Program-made: the position numbers and the translations under genes
Notes under the pieces: generated by a model
The model's input: the letters and a program-made list of their open reading frames with translations, nothing else
Databases searched by the model: none
Told to the model about the DNA's origin: nothing
Part shown: positions 1-6,987 of the stretch, piece after piece
Numbering within the stretch: position 1 is the stretch's first letter
Layout of the letters: every line of letters begins with the position of its first letter
DNA from: Bacteroidales bacterium
GTDB taxonomy: Bacteria > Bacteroidota > Bacteroidia > Bacteroidales > UBA7960
Length of the DNA: 16,187 bases
Direction: 5' to 3'
Assembly: GCA_003560215.1 (NCBI GenBank)
Contig: PWIY01000111.1
Location: 1 to 16,187, forward strand

Positions 1-99
1 CCACCTCACGATGGACACCCTTGCTATTGGCTAACGCTTCCAACTGTCATAGTGCGTTCGGGACTCTCACCCTATAGTTATTGCCCATGCCGGGCGCAC
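1..99 (-). mobile_element. Group II intron, 5' end (domain I start), cut by window edge
   Basis: Read on the minus strand from base 99 leftward, the sequence opens with GTGCGCCCGGCATGGG, then AGGGTGAGAGTCCCGAAC, then GTTAGCC, then CAAGGGTGTCCATCGTGAGG. This is the conserved start of many bacterial group II introns: a GUGCG 5' splice end followed by conserved domain I segments. Only about 100 bases are visible; the rest of the ribozyme and any reverse transcriptase/maturase gene would lie left of the window. The 5' splice junction is between bases 100 and 99. The intron has the same orientation as the S9 peptidase gene and sits right after its terminator-like hairpin, the target type used by class C introns. 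I cannot assign the class from this fragment. Confidence 0.82.
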
Positions 100-145
100 A
101 ATAAAGAGGGTGCCTCCGCAACAGGTCAGAAGCACCCTCTTTATT
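100..145 (-). terminator. Terminator-like inverted repeat downstream of the S9 peptidase; intron insertion site
   Basis: A perfect 14-bp inverted repeat (100-113 with 132-145, AATAAAGAGGGTGC and its complement) encloses an 18-base loop. On the minus strand it starts 37 bases after the peptidase stop codon and its 3' arm ends in CTTTATT, so it can act as an intrinsic terminator. The group II intron begins at the very next base. Confidence 0.7.
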
Positions 146-182
146 AAAACACTCTATTTATTTCTTTATGCAAACAGGTTGA

Positions 183-2924
183 TCAGTCACCCATAAATGG
201 CACACCTTCCCTGATCCAGTCAGGAGCTTCCTTTCCTTTCAGGTAATGGTCAAAATACTCCCGCATCCGGATGGTGTAATCCAGTTTATTGGGGTATTTC
301 TGCGGATGGTGCGGCTCATCGTGGTAATGCAGGAAAATAATATCCTTACCTGCACGGCGCATGGCCAGGTACATTTCAATGGACTGCTCCCATGGAACGG
401 CCTCATCCACATCACCATGCATGATCATCAGGGGCGTATTGATCTCATGGGCATAAAACACCGGAGAGTTCTCGATGTAAAGATAGCGGCGGTCAAACAG
501 CGATGAACCGATACGGCTCTGCCCGGTTTCATACTGGAATTGCCTTGCCAGACCAGTTCCCCAGCGAATTCCGCTATAAGCACTTGTCATGTTCGAAACC
601 GGTGCACCGGCAATGGCAGCCGCGAAAAGGTCTGTCTGCGTAACCACATAGGCCGTCTGGTACCCACTCCAGGAGTGTCCGTGCAACCCGATGGCATCCG
701 GGTCTGCAATACCCATATCAATAACTTTCTGGGTAGCCGGCACCAGTGATTTCACTGCCGACATGCCCGGCCTTCCTTCGATGAAGTGAATGTCCGGAAG
801 CAGCATCACGTATTCGTTGCTTGCATAGTAACCGAAGCTGGGACGGTGATTGATCACCGTTTCGTTGAAATCATGCAGGCGCTGCGAATACTTCGCATAA
901 TAATAAATAAAAACCGGGTATTTTTTGTTAGGATCATAATTGCCTGGCTTGATCACAATGCCCTGAAGCGGAACCCCGTCAGCAGACTGATATTCGATCA
1001 GCTCCGCCTTGCCCCAGTTGAACTGTTCCACCTGCTGCTGGAGATCAGACACTTTTGTGGTATTGCGGAAACGTGTATCGGTCACCCAAAGATCCGGGAA
1101 AAGATCCTGTGATTCCCGCGTAAAAAGGATGGTGCTTTCATCACCTGACAGTTGACGCAGGCGAAGGTTTTGTGACACATCCTTAAGCAACCGGACTTCA
1201 TTGCCATCGACGGTAAAAATGGCGCGTACCTTGGTGTTGTCATTGAAGCCCTCAAACAACAGGTCATCGGTACGACTGAAATACGGATCATCATCCAGCT
1301 TGCGGATGCGCAAAGATATCTGGTTGTCGCGGCCAAACCCTCCGGTTACATTTCTGGCTTCTCCGTTGGCCACGTTGAACAGCCATACATCATAACGATC
1401 ATAAAGCAACACAGACACACCGTCATCCATCCAGCCAGTCATCCGGTAACTTGGAACCGCGGAGGGGCGGTCGTGTGTTTCATTGTAAAAAGGCACACCA
1501 ATGCCTTCGGTAAGATTGATCGTTTCGCCGGTCCGGGTATTGTAGGAGTGCCAGTGCTTGTCCTCAAAGTAAAGAAGGTAACTGCCATCGGGCGAAAGCG
1601 TGGTTACATCCTGGGAGGCTTCCACCACCAGTTGTTTCTCGGCGGTGTTTACATTCATGACATACACATCACGGAAAGTTCCTTTCCACGTTCTCAATTT
1701 GGTATATGGTTGCACCGTTCTGGCAATCACATAATCTCCCGCAGGTGCAGGCAGCACATCCTCCAGTTCTGCATGAGCAAGCTGCACCATCCGCTGATCT
1801 TCCATATGATATACAGACATCAGGTTTTGCCTTCTCACCTGGTTCCACATCTGTCGCTCATGGGTTTTGATATAGGGATCTTCGCCATGCCAGATGTCAA
1901 TGTCTGCCTGCGCCTGGATGGAATCAAGTTCCGAAACATACGAAGGTTCTTCTTCGGGAACGGTGGCAAATTGCTCCGGACGGAACCCGAAAAACAACCG
2001 CTGACCATCATTGGACCAACTCAACCGATTGTCAAAAGGCAGGAAGTAGCCCTCAGGGGCATCATCCTGTGAAAGCAACTCCTCAGGACTTTCATCTCCC
2101 GGCCGCCAGGTAAACAAAGCCGCTGTTTCCCCGTTATTTTCATCTGAATCTTCTTCACGTGTATAGGCAAGACGGGGTTCACTGTTGAACCAGGTCAATC
2201 GGTTGAACTTCATTCCTTCATCACCGTCCAGTTCCTGAACATCACCAGACAGGTCGTCCAGGGAAAGGGCGAACAAACCATTGTTAGCTTCAAGGGTATC
2301 CTTTACCGTAAAAACCAGGGTTGTAGCCATACTGTCTACTGTCCATGAATCCACAAAATACAGTGTGGTCGCGGTATTTCTATCCAGGTCTTCCACATAC
2401 AAAGGCGCACCGGCTTCTTTCAGTTTTTCATTTTCTTCATCAGACAACTCCTCATTTTCCACCACATGGTGATGCACAAACAAAAAGTCGCCACTTTCAC
2501 TGAAACGGGCCTGCCGGACATCTTCAAACAGGGTCTCCTGGCGGTCACTGGTGCGGATCAGTACCGCATCGTTGTTTGGTCTGTCAGCAGCCCGCACATT
2601 CTCTGTTTCCTCAAAAGGAGGAACCTGTGTAAACAAGGCCCATCCTCCGCCATGAGAGAACCGGGGGCTTACCCCGCGGGGAACTTCATGCTCCCTCCTG
2701 CCATCGGCAGAAACCAAAACTCCGTATCCGTCGCCACGATCAGGGGATGCGGCATAAGCCACCCAGCTTCCATCATGGTTTATGGTACGTGAGTCAATGT
2801 GATGGAAGCCCATCACGTCTTCCAGTGTCATTGCCCGCCGCTCTTGTGCAGAAGCAGTGACTACCGCCATCAAGAGAAAAACAACCGGCAAGAGATTTCG
2901 GGTCATTGATCGGGAAAAATGCAT
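183..2924 (-). CDS. Secreted S9 (prolyl oligopeptidase) family serine peptidase
   Basis: The product has 913 residues. It starts with a signal peptide: basic N-terminus, hydrophobic core LLPVVFLLMAVV, and a likely cut after ASA at residue 26, so it is probably periplasmic. Residues about 40-640 are the long variable part expected to form the beta-propeller. The last ~250 residues are the alpha/beta-hydrolase domain. GHSWSGY (749-755) carries the likely nucleophile Ser751, HGDVDEAVP carries Asp840, and HDEPHHP carries the likely His872, in the usual Ser-Asp-His order. The family cleaves peptides, often after proline; the substrate cannot be read from sequence. The gene is monocistronic here and divergent from the aromatic operon. 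A second in-frame Met (residue 7) could also start it. No clear Bacteroidota promoter was found upstream. Confidence 0.9.
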   Translation of the reverse strand: MHFSRSMTRNLLPVVFLLMAVVTASAQERRAMTLEDVMGFHHIDSRTINHDGSWVAYAASPDRGDGYGVLVSADGRREHEVPRGVSPRFSHGGGWALFTQVPPFEETENVRAADRPNNDAVLIRTSDRQETLFEDVRQARFSESGDFLFVHHHVVENEELSDEENEKLKEAGAPLYVEDLDRNTATTLYFVDSWTVDSMATTLVFTVKDTLEANNGLFALSLDDLSGDVQELDGDEGMKFNRLTWFNSEPRLAYTREEDSDENNGETAALFTWRPGDESPEELLSQDDAPEGYFLPFDNRLSWSNDGQRLFFGFRPEQFATVPEEEPSYVSELDSIQAQADIDIWHGEDPYIKTHERQMWNQVRRQNLMSVYHMEDQRMVQLAHAELEDVLPAPAGDYVIARTVQPYTKLRTWKGTFRDVYVMNVNTAEKQLVVEASQDVTTLSPDGSYLLYFEDKHWHSYNTRTGETINLTEGIGVPFYNETHDRPSAVPSYRMTGWMDDGVSVLLYDRYDVWLFNVANGEARNVTGGFGRDNQISLRIRKLDDDPYFSRTDDLLFEGFNDNTKVRAIFTVDGNEVRLLKDVSQNLRLRQLSGDESTILFTRESQDLFPDLWVTDTRFRNTTKVSDLQQQVEQFNWGKAELIEYQSADGVPLQGIVIKPGNYDPNKKYPVFIYYYAKYSQRLHDFNETVINHRPSFGYYASNEYVMLLPDIHFIEGRPGMSAVKSLVPATQKVIDMGIADPDAIGLHGHSWSGYQTAYVVTQTDLFAAAIAGAPVSNMTSAYSGIRWGTGLARQFQYETGQSRIGSSLFDRRYLYIENSPVFYAHEINTPLMIMHGDVDEAVPWEQSIEMYLAMRRAGKDIIFLHYHDEPHHPQKYPNKLDYTIRMREYFDHYLKGKEAPDWIREGVPFMGD

Positions 2925-3230
2925 TTTTTGTTGGTTTTGATTGGTATATTAATGAATTCAAAGATCCTGTAAGGGTTTCAAAATTAATGTTTTTTGGGAA
3001 TTCATCGCTGCAATTACCGGAATCCGGACCTGAAAAAATGGGAATTCATGCCTGCGATAACCGGAGGGTGGACCTGTGACAGCCGGCGACCGGGGCCTGC
3101 GACAACCGGCACTGAGGGCCTGTGGCAAACAGAGCCAGGGCCTGCGACGACTGGAACCAGGTCTGCAATGCCAGGAATCGGAGTCTCCGATGACCCATCA
3201 ACAAGGGGAAATCCTGTTTTTTTTTGGTGC
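2925..3230. other. Gene-free intergenic stretch between divergent genes
   Basis: This is the shared upstream region of the S9 peptidase (minus) and the aromatic operon (plus). It holds the degenerate 22-bp tandem repeat (3007-3183) and AT-rich flanks, followed by the promoter at 3231. Open frames across it have repeat-driven composition and no family resemblance, so I call no gene. Confidence 0.6.
3007..3183. repeat. Degenerate tandem repeat, eight units of 21-23 bp
   Basis: Units begin at 3007, 3029, 3051, 3073, 3096, 3119, 3141 and 3162. Most start with CCTGCGA or CCTGTG and continue with a form of CAACCGG. GGGAATTCAT also recurs at 2996 and 3040, which is two periods apart. The units are too diverged to be a recent expansion. 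No function is evident. Confidence 0.7.
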
Positions 3231-3265
3231 TTTGTTGTTTATGTCAGAAAAGATTGCTACAATTG
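3231..3265 (+). promoter_or_regulatory. Bacteroidota-type promoter of the aromatic operon
   Basis: TTTGTTG (3231-3237) provides the -33 element. TACAATTG (3258-3265) matches the -7 consensus TAnnTTTG at all but one fixed position. The gap from TTG (3235-3237) to the -7 box is 20 bases, within the known range. Transcription would start near 3270-3275, just before the leader peptide ATG at 3284. Confidence 0.65.
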
Positions 3266-3283
3266 CAAAACAATACGGAAACA

Positions 3284-3352
3284 ATGACACAGTTTGCCAG
3301 CACATTTTTTATCAGCTATTATTACTTTTTTGTCAAACACAAAAGGGGCTGA
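3284..3352 (+). CDS. pheL: Phe/Tyr-rich leader peptide of the aromatic operon attenuator
   Basis: This small open frame encodes 22 residues: MTQFASTFFISYYYFF, then VKHKRG, then TGA. It holds five Phe and three Tyr codons, with a run of Tyr-Tyr-Tyr-Phe-Phe at codons 12-16. It lies between a good promoter and an intrinsic terminator, and the first genes behind the terminator are prephenate dehydratase and prephenate dehydrogenase, which commit to Phe and Tyr. This is the layout of the enterobacterial pheL leader. Slow decoding when charged tRNA-Phe or tRNA-Tyr is scarce would favour readthrough. There is no Trp codon, so it should sense Phe and Tyr only. The name pheL is by analogy; sequence identity to the E. 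coli leader is not implied. Confidence 0.88.
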   Translation: MTQFASTFFISYYYFFVKHKRG

Positions 3353-3397
3353 TATGATTATGTGCTGAAAATAATATTCAATAACAATTCAGGCCCC
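3345..3397 (+). promoter_or_regulatory. Candidate antiterminator of the pheL attenuator
   Basis: GGGGCTGA (3345-3352), the last two sense-codon segments and stop codon of the leader peptide, can pair with TCAG (3389-3392) plus CCCC (3394-3397), leaving G3393 bulged. That removes the 5' arm of the terminator at 3393-3411. A ribosome stalled on the Tyr/Phe run leaves GGGGCTGA free (antitermination); one that reaches the stop codon covers it (termination). The pairing was found by eye, without a folding calculation. Confidence 0.55.
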
Positions 3398-3420
3398 GCC
3401 AACAGCGGGGCTTTTTTTTT
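3391..3420 (+). terminator. Attenuator terminator before pheA
   Basis: The stem GCCCCGC (3393-3399) / GCGGGGC (3405-3411) with loop CAACA is followed by nine T (3412-3420). The pheA start codon lies only three bases after the T run, so this hairpin must be read through for any expression of the operon from the promoter at 3231. Confidence 0.92.
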
Positions 3421-3423
3421 GAC

Positions 3424-4254
3424 ATGAAGCAAACCATCGCCATACAGGGAAGCAGGGGTTCTTTCCACGAAGAAGCAGCCCGTCGCCATTTCGGAAAAGA
3501 TGTCCGGCCCGAAGAATGCCGTGATTTCAGGCAGCTGATCAATGCTGTGGAATCACAGCGTGCAGACTGCGGCGTGATGGCCATTGAAAACTCCCTGGTG
3601 GGAAGTATTCTGAAAAACCTGTCCATGCTTCGGGATTCAAAGTTGCAGGTAACCGGTGAGGTTTATATGCGCATCAGCCAGAACCTGATGGCACTGCCCG
3701 GGCAAAGCCTCAATGATCTTAAGGAAGTGCAATCACATCCCATGGCCCTGCTTCAGTCAGAACAATTTTTCAGAAAATTCCCGGCCATCCGCCTTATGGA
3801 GTCATATGACACCGCAGGGAGTGCCAGGGAAATTGCACGCAGAAAATTAAAACAGACAGGAGCAATCGGCAGCATTGCGGCAGCAAACATGTTCGGGCTG
3901 ACTGTTCTGGCCCGGGGAATTGAAACAGATCAGGATAATTTTACCCGATTCCTGGTGGTCGCTCCCCGGCCCCAAATTCCGGAAAAAAATCAAAAAGTAA
4001 AAGCAAGTGTTGCCTTTACTGCGCTTCACAAACCCGGAAGCCTGGCAGACATCCTCAACCCGCTTTCGGAAAAAGGAGTCAATCTCACCATGTTACAGTC
4101 TCTGCCTCTTCCGGGAAAAAGCTGGGAGTATATCTTCCACATGGATATGATCTTTCCCGATGCCGAAAAGGCAAAAGATGTCATTGCTTCTTTCGGGAGT
4201 AAACTTAACAATGTATGGATTATGGGGATATACCCGGCAGCAGAAATAACATAA
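3424..4254 (+). CDS. pheA: Prephenate dehydratase
   Basis: The 276-residue enzyme converts prephenate to phenylpyruvate, the last step before transamination to phenylalanine. Residues 1-180 form the catalytic PDT domain, with IENSLVGS (54-61) and the essential TRF motif (174-176). Residues about 193-270 form an ACT domain, which in this family binds phenylalanine for feedback inhibition. The two Phe-site motifs GALA and ESRP appear here as GSLA (205-208) and QSLP (225-228); this may be a lineage variant. There is no chorismate mutase domain, unlike the fused P-protein of enterobacteria. The gene is first behind the attenuator; tyrA follows after 5 bp. The start gives the expected N-terminus (TIAIQGSRGSFHEEAA). 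Confidence 0.95.
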   Translation: MKQTIAIQGSRGSFHEEAARRHFGKDVRPEECRDFRQLINAVESQRADCGVMAIENSLVGSILKNLSMLRDSKLQVTGEVYMRISQNLMALPGQSLNDLKEVQSHPMALLQSEQFFRKFPAIRLMESYDTAGSAREIARRKLKQTGAIGSIAAANMFGLTVLARGIETDQDNFTRFLVVAPRPQIPEKNQKVKASVAFTALHKPGSLADILNPLSEKGVNLTMLQSLPLPGKSWEYIFHMDMIFPDAEKAKDVIASFGSKLNNVWIMGIYPAAEIT

Positions 4255-4259
4255 ACGAC

Positions 4260-5117
4260 ATGGAACAATCAAAAACCACATGCATCATCGGGCTGGGACT
4301 GATCGGAGGATCGATGGCCATTGACCTGAAACAACGGGGTTTCTCCGGCCACGTGATCGGAACCGATACCGATCCCTCCCATCAGGATACCGCTCTCAGC
4401 CTGGGAATCATTGATGAAGCCCTGCCCCTTGAAGAGGCAGTGAACAAAGCCGGAATCATCATAATCTGTACCCCCGTTGGTGTAATCAGGCGGCTACTGC
4501 CAAAGGTGCTTGCCCTCACAGAAGGAACAAACAAAGTGGTTACCGATACAGGCTCAACCAAAGCAGCGATCGCCTCGTGTGTGCGCAACCACCCGAACCG
4601 GAAAGCTTTTGTTGCGGCACACCCCATGGCCGGCACAGAAAAATCCGGGCCGGAGGCCGCCTTCAGCGGGTTATTTGACAACCAATGTGTAATCATTTGC
4701 GAAAAAGAAAAAAGCGATCCTGAAGCCCTGAAAATAACAGAGGCTTTATTTCGTGCACTCGGGATGCGAATAACCTATATGGATGCAGACCCCCACGATG
4801 TAAGCGCAGCATATGTATCGCACATATCCCACCTTGCTTCCTTTGCCCTGTCACTTTGTGTACAGGAAAAGGAAAAAGACCAGGGGAATATATGCCGGCT
4901 TGCCGGAGGTGGCTTTTCATCTGCGGCGCGGCTGGCAAAAAGCTCCGGAGAAATGTGGGGGCCAATTTTTGAACAAAACAGCCGGAACATCATTGCAGTG
5001 CTTCAATCATATATCAACAAACTGGAGGTGTTTAAAAATCACCTCTCAGAAATGAACAACCATGAAATGCTCGAACTGATTCGGGAAGCCAATAAAATCC
5101 AGACAATCATCAAATAA
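4260..5117 (+). CDS. tyrA: Prephenate dehydrogenase
   Basis: The 285-residue enzyme oxidatively decarboxylates prephenate to 4-hydroxyphenylpyruvate on the tyrosine branch. The N-terminal dinucleotide-binding motif is GLGLIGGS (11-18). The family motif HPMAGTE (121-127) follows, and then the helical domain with HDVSAAYVSHISH (179-191), which contains conserved histidines. No chorismate mutase or ACT domain is attached. I chose the ATG at 4260 because it places the Rossmann glycine motif near the N-terminus as in relatives and leaves 5 bp after pheA; an upstream in-frame ATG at 4215 would add 15 residues and overlap pheA. DAHP synthase follows after 11 bp. Confidence 0.94.
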   Translation: MEQSKTTCIIGLGLIGGSMAIDLKQRGFSGHVIGTDTDPSHQDTALSLGIIDEALPLEEAVNKAGIIIICTPVGVIRRLLPKVLALTEGTNKVVTDTGSTKAAIASCVRNHPNRKAFVAAHPMAGTEKSGPEAAFSGLFDNQCVIICEKEKSDPEALKITEALFRALGMRITYMDADPHDVSAAYVSHISHLASFALSLCVQEKEKDQGNICRLAGGGFSSAARLAKSSGEMWGPIFEQNSRNIIAVLQSYINKLEVFKNHLSEMNNHEMLELIREANKIQTIIK

Positions 5118-5128
5118 AACCCTTCACA

Positions 5129-5929
5129 ATGGAAGTACAGGCAGCAAGTAAAAAAAGCAGGAAGAAGACAGTTGAAAAGCGGCGACCATTGATCATCGCA
5201 GGGCCATGCAGCGCTGAATCTGAAGATCAGCTGTTGCAAATAGCCGGTAAGCTGGCCGCGGGTAAACGAACAGACTTTTTCAGAGCTGGCATATGGAAGC
5301 CGCGGACACGGCCGGGAAACTTCGAAGGCGTGGGAAACACAGGACTCAGGTGGCTCCAGCGTGTAAAGGAGGAAACAGGGATGCGAACAGCCACGGAGGT
5401 CGCCACCACCACACACGTTTACGAAGCACTGAAGTATGGAATTGATTGTCTTTGGATCGGAGCCAGGACAACAGCCAACCCTTTTGCCACGCAGGAAATC
5501 GCCAATGCCCTCCGGGGTGCGGATGTTATGGTTTGCCTGAAAAACCCGGTCAACCCCGACCCTGCCCTGTGGCTGGGGGCCATTGAACGGATCAGCGATG
5601 CGGGCATTCAAAAAATTATTGCCATCCACCGGGGATTTTCAAGCTATGGAAAAACACGATACAGAAACATGCCTCAGTGGGCGATCCCCCTCTGGTTAAA
5701 AAAACAGGTTCCCGGCTTGCCCATAATCTGTGATCCCAGCCATATAGCCGGAAAGCGCGAGCTGGTTCCCCACATCGCCCGCCGCTCAGTGTTTTTGGGG
5801 TTCGACGGCCTGATGATTGAAGTGCATCATGAGCCGTCAAAAGCCCTGAGTGATGCCGGCCAGCAACTCACCCCCGAAGCATTTGAAAGGCTTATGGCAG
5901 GAAAATTCAGAAATTCATCCTATCTTTGA
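5129..5929 (+). CDS. aroF: 3-deoxy-7-phosphoheptulonate (DAHP) synthase, KDO8P-synthase-like type, without chorismate mutase domain
   Basis: The enzyme condenses phosphoenolpyruvate and erythrose 4-phosphate, the entry step of the shikimate pathway. It belongs to the type I-beta (KDO8P synthase-like) group. Visible motifs are AGPCSAES (Cys27, metal ligand), KPRTRPGNFEG (57-67), GARTTANPF (111-119), KNPVNPD (138-144), IHRGFSS (His167), CDPSHIAG (201-208), EVHHEP (Glu231) and SDAGQQL (Asp242). At 266 residues it ends shortly after the catalytic barrel. Many Bacteroidota versions continue into a C-terminal chorismate mutase domain, which is absent here: the next gene starts 16 bp later. No N-terminal regulatory ferredoxin-like or ACT domain is seen, so feedback control, if any, is not visible in this protein. 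Confidence 0.93.
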   Translation: MEVQAASKKSRKKTVEKRRPLIIAGPCSAESEDQLLQIAGKLAAGKRTDFFRAGIWKPRTRPGNFEGVGNTGLRWLQRVKEETGMRTATEVATTTHVYEALKYGIDCLWIGARTTANPFATQEIANALRGADVMVCLKNPVNPDPALWLGAIERISDAGIQKIIAIHRGFSSYGKTRYRNMPQWAIPLWLKKQVPGLPIICDPSHIAGKRELVPHIARRSVFLGFDGLMIEVHHEPSKALSDAGQQLTPEAFERLMAGKFRNSSYL

Positions 5930-5945
5930 AATAAAACATCTTCAT

Positions 5946-6971
5946 ATGGAAACTTTATTTGTCAAAGGACAGCACAGAAATAGCCGAATACTGGTTGGGG
6001 AACCACTTAACTTGTTAAGAGAACACTTACCTGGACAGAACGTATTCATCATCACAGATAAAAACCTGCATCGACTCTACTGCAGGTATATCCCGAGCTT
6101 CCCGGTCTATGTAATGGATCCTGGCGAGGGCAGTAAAAATGTCAACAATGCCAAAAAAATCTGCAAATGGCTCATGGACAAAGGAGCCGGACGGGATGCT
6201 TTTATTCTTGGCGTTGGCGGTGGCGTTGTCTGTGACATGACGGGCTTTGTGGCTTCCATCTTTTTGCGCGGTGTAGAGTTCGGGTTTGTGGCCACTTCCC
6301 TGATGGCTCAGATAGATGCAGGAATCGGAGGTAAAAACGGTGTAAACCTGAACGGGTACAAAAACATCATGGGAACCATCAGGCAACCGGCTTTTGTCAT
6401 GTGCGACACCACCATGCTGGGCAGCCTCCCGGAAGAAGAAATTAAAAACGGCCTGGCCGAAGCCATTAAGCACAGCCTGATTTCTGATCGCAAAACGTTT
6501 GACTTCCTCAAAGAAAATTCCGGTTCTGTGCTGGAAATGGATGAAGATGTCATATACAAACTGGTTAACCGTTCAGTCAAAACCAAGATTGACATTGTTA
6601 ACAAGGACGAAATAGAACAGGGGGAACGCAGGAAACTGAACCTGGGGCACACCTGGGGCCATGCCGTGGAAAAAACCGATCAGATCCCCCATGGTCAGGC
6701 AATAAGCATTGGACTGGTCTTTGCCGCCAAATTATCTGAACACCTGGGAAAGTTAAGTATTGCAGAACGCGCAGAGATTATCAACCTGCTGATTAAGTTC
6801 GGATTGCCTGTGAAATCTGAAACCAGCCCGAAAACCATTTTCAAGGCACTGCTAAAGGACAAGAAAAAAGAAACCGACCACATCCATTTTGTATTAATGG
6901 ACGGCATCGGCAACGTGGTTGTGGAACCCATCCCGATTGCAGACCTGAAGGCTTTTGTCAAACTGCTGTAG
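5946..6971 (+). CDS. aroB: 3-dehydroquinate synthase
   Basis: The 341-residue NAD-dependent, metal-dependent enzyme cyclises DAHP to 3-dehydroquinate. The nucleotide-binding glycine run is GVGGGVVCDMTGFVAS (89-104). AQIDAGIGGKNGVN (121-134) is the substrate loop. Likely metal ligands are Glu172 (LAEAIKH), His235 (GHTWGHAVE) and His249 (PHGQAISIG). It is slightly shorter than the common 350-360 residues. I chose the ATG at 5946, 16 bp after the DAHP synthase stop. An upstream in-frame start would overlap that gene and adds no recognisable sequence. Confidence 0.94.
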   Translation: METLFVKGQHRNSRILVGEPLNLLREHLPGQNVFIITDKNLHRLYCRYIPSFPVYVMDPGEGSKNVNNAKKICKWLMDKGAGRDAFILGVGGGVVCDMTGFVASIFLRGVEFGFVATSLMAQIDAGIGGKNGVNLNGYKNIMGTIRQPAFVMCDTTMLGSLPEEEIKNGLAEAIKHSLISDRKTFDFLKENSGSVLEMDEDVIYKLVNRSVKTKIDIVNKDEIEQGERRKLNLGHTWGHAVEKTDQIPHGQAISIGLVFAAKLSEHLGKLSIAERAEIINLLIKFGLPVKSETSPKTIFKALLKDKKKETDHIHFVLMDGIGNVVVEPIPIADLKAFVKLL

Positions 6972-6987
6972 TCCAGCCTGAATAATC

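Noticed and set aside
2925..3000. Promoter for the S9 peptidase on the minus strand (ATCTTTG near 2963)
   Set aside because: The -7-like box is imperfect and the nearest TTG is only about 12 bases upstream, outside the usual spacing.
2994..3357. Open frames of 93-97 codons across the intergenic region upstream of pheA
   Set aside because: Their composition follows the 22-bp repeat, they run through the promoter and overlap the leader peptide in another frame, and they resemble no family.
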